Positions 13,294 to 13,306 of a stretch of 13,306 nucleotides of DNA are shown here, in pieces. A program made the translations under genes and the position numbers. The DNA lies in contig SKLX01000021.1 of assembly GCA_007121375.1 (NCBI GenBank), forward strand, positions 1 through 13,306, written 5' to 3'. The stretch's first letter is position 1; the number at the start of each line of letters is the position of its first letter. The DNA comes from Bacillota bacterium (GTDB lineage: Bacteria; Bacillota; Dethiobacteria; SKNC01). The notes beneath the pieces are model-generated. The model did no database searches. It was given only the letters and a program-made list of their open reading frames with translations, and was not told where the DNA came from.

Positions 13294-13306
13294 TCAAAAA
13301 AGAAGG

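Overview
The window is a chromosomal segment of a low-to-mid GC, endospore-forming member of the Firmicutes (Clostridia-like). The evidence is a germination protease (gpr) and spoIIP next to rpsT, a CIRCE-controlled hrcA-grpE-dnaK-dnaJ cluster, a Gram-positive-type DnaK without the N-terminal-domain insertion, and strong AGGAGG-type ribosome binding sites. I cannot name the genus. No transposase, phage module, tRNA, rRNA or CRISPR is visible, and no stretch over 300 bases lacks a gene.

Layout, left to right. At 2-904 (+) is the 3' part of a duplicated P-loop ATPase gene that starts outside the window. It converges on a leftward series across a bidirectional terminator at 903-937. The leftward series, read in its own direction from right to left, is: holin-like membrane protein (12774-12448), gpr (12419-11418), a break holding an oppositely oriented acidic lipoprotein gene (11131-11358, +), spoIIP (10946-9804), a small membrane protein in the yqxA position (9766-9545), hrcA (9434-8397), grpE (8297-7650), dnaK (7619-5763), dnaJ (5745-4594), prmA (4594-3629), rsmE (3616-2858), mtaB (2865-1558) and an unrecognised membrane-anchored protein (about 1454-936). 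At the right edge rpsT (13024-13293, +) runs divergently from the holin/gpr pair.

How the genes fit together. HrcA represses its own operon at a CIRCE element placed between a TTGACA-type promoter and the hrcA start, so the HrcA, GrpE, DnaK and DnaJ proteins form the usual heat-shock feedback circuit. The genes behind dnaJ modify the translation apparatus: PrmA methylates ribosomal protein L11, RsmE methylates 16S rRNA and MtaB thiomethylates tRNA. They are translationally coupled by 1-base and 8-base overlaps. The genes before hrcA belong to sporulation: SpoIIP remodels septal peptidoglycan during engulfment, and Gpr degrades small acid-soluble proteins at germination.

The order matches the classical Bacillus/Clostridium rpsT-gpr-spoIIP-(yqxA)-lepA-hemW-hrcA-grpE-dnaK-dnaJ-prmA-rsmE-mtaB block, except that lepA and hemW are missing between spoIIP and hrcA and a lipoprotein gene sits between gpr and spoIIP. 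I see no wholly new multi-gene system. The points most worth a second look are a 12-bp stem that would bury the Shine-Dalgarno sequence of the holin-like gene, the basic-residue-free acidic lipoprotein, an 11-bp inverted repeat flanking a putative promoter after mtaB, two small hairpins between hrcA and grpE, and the lepA-hemW gap.
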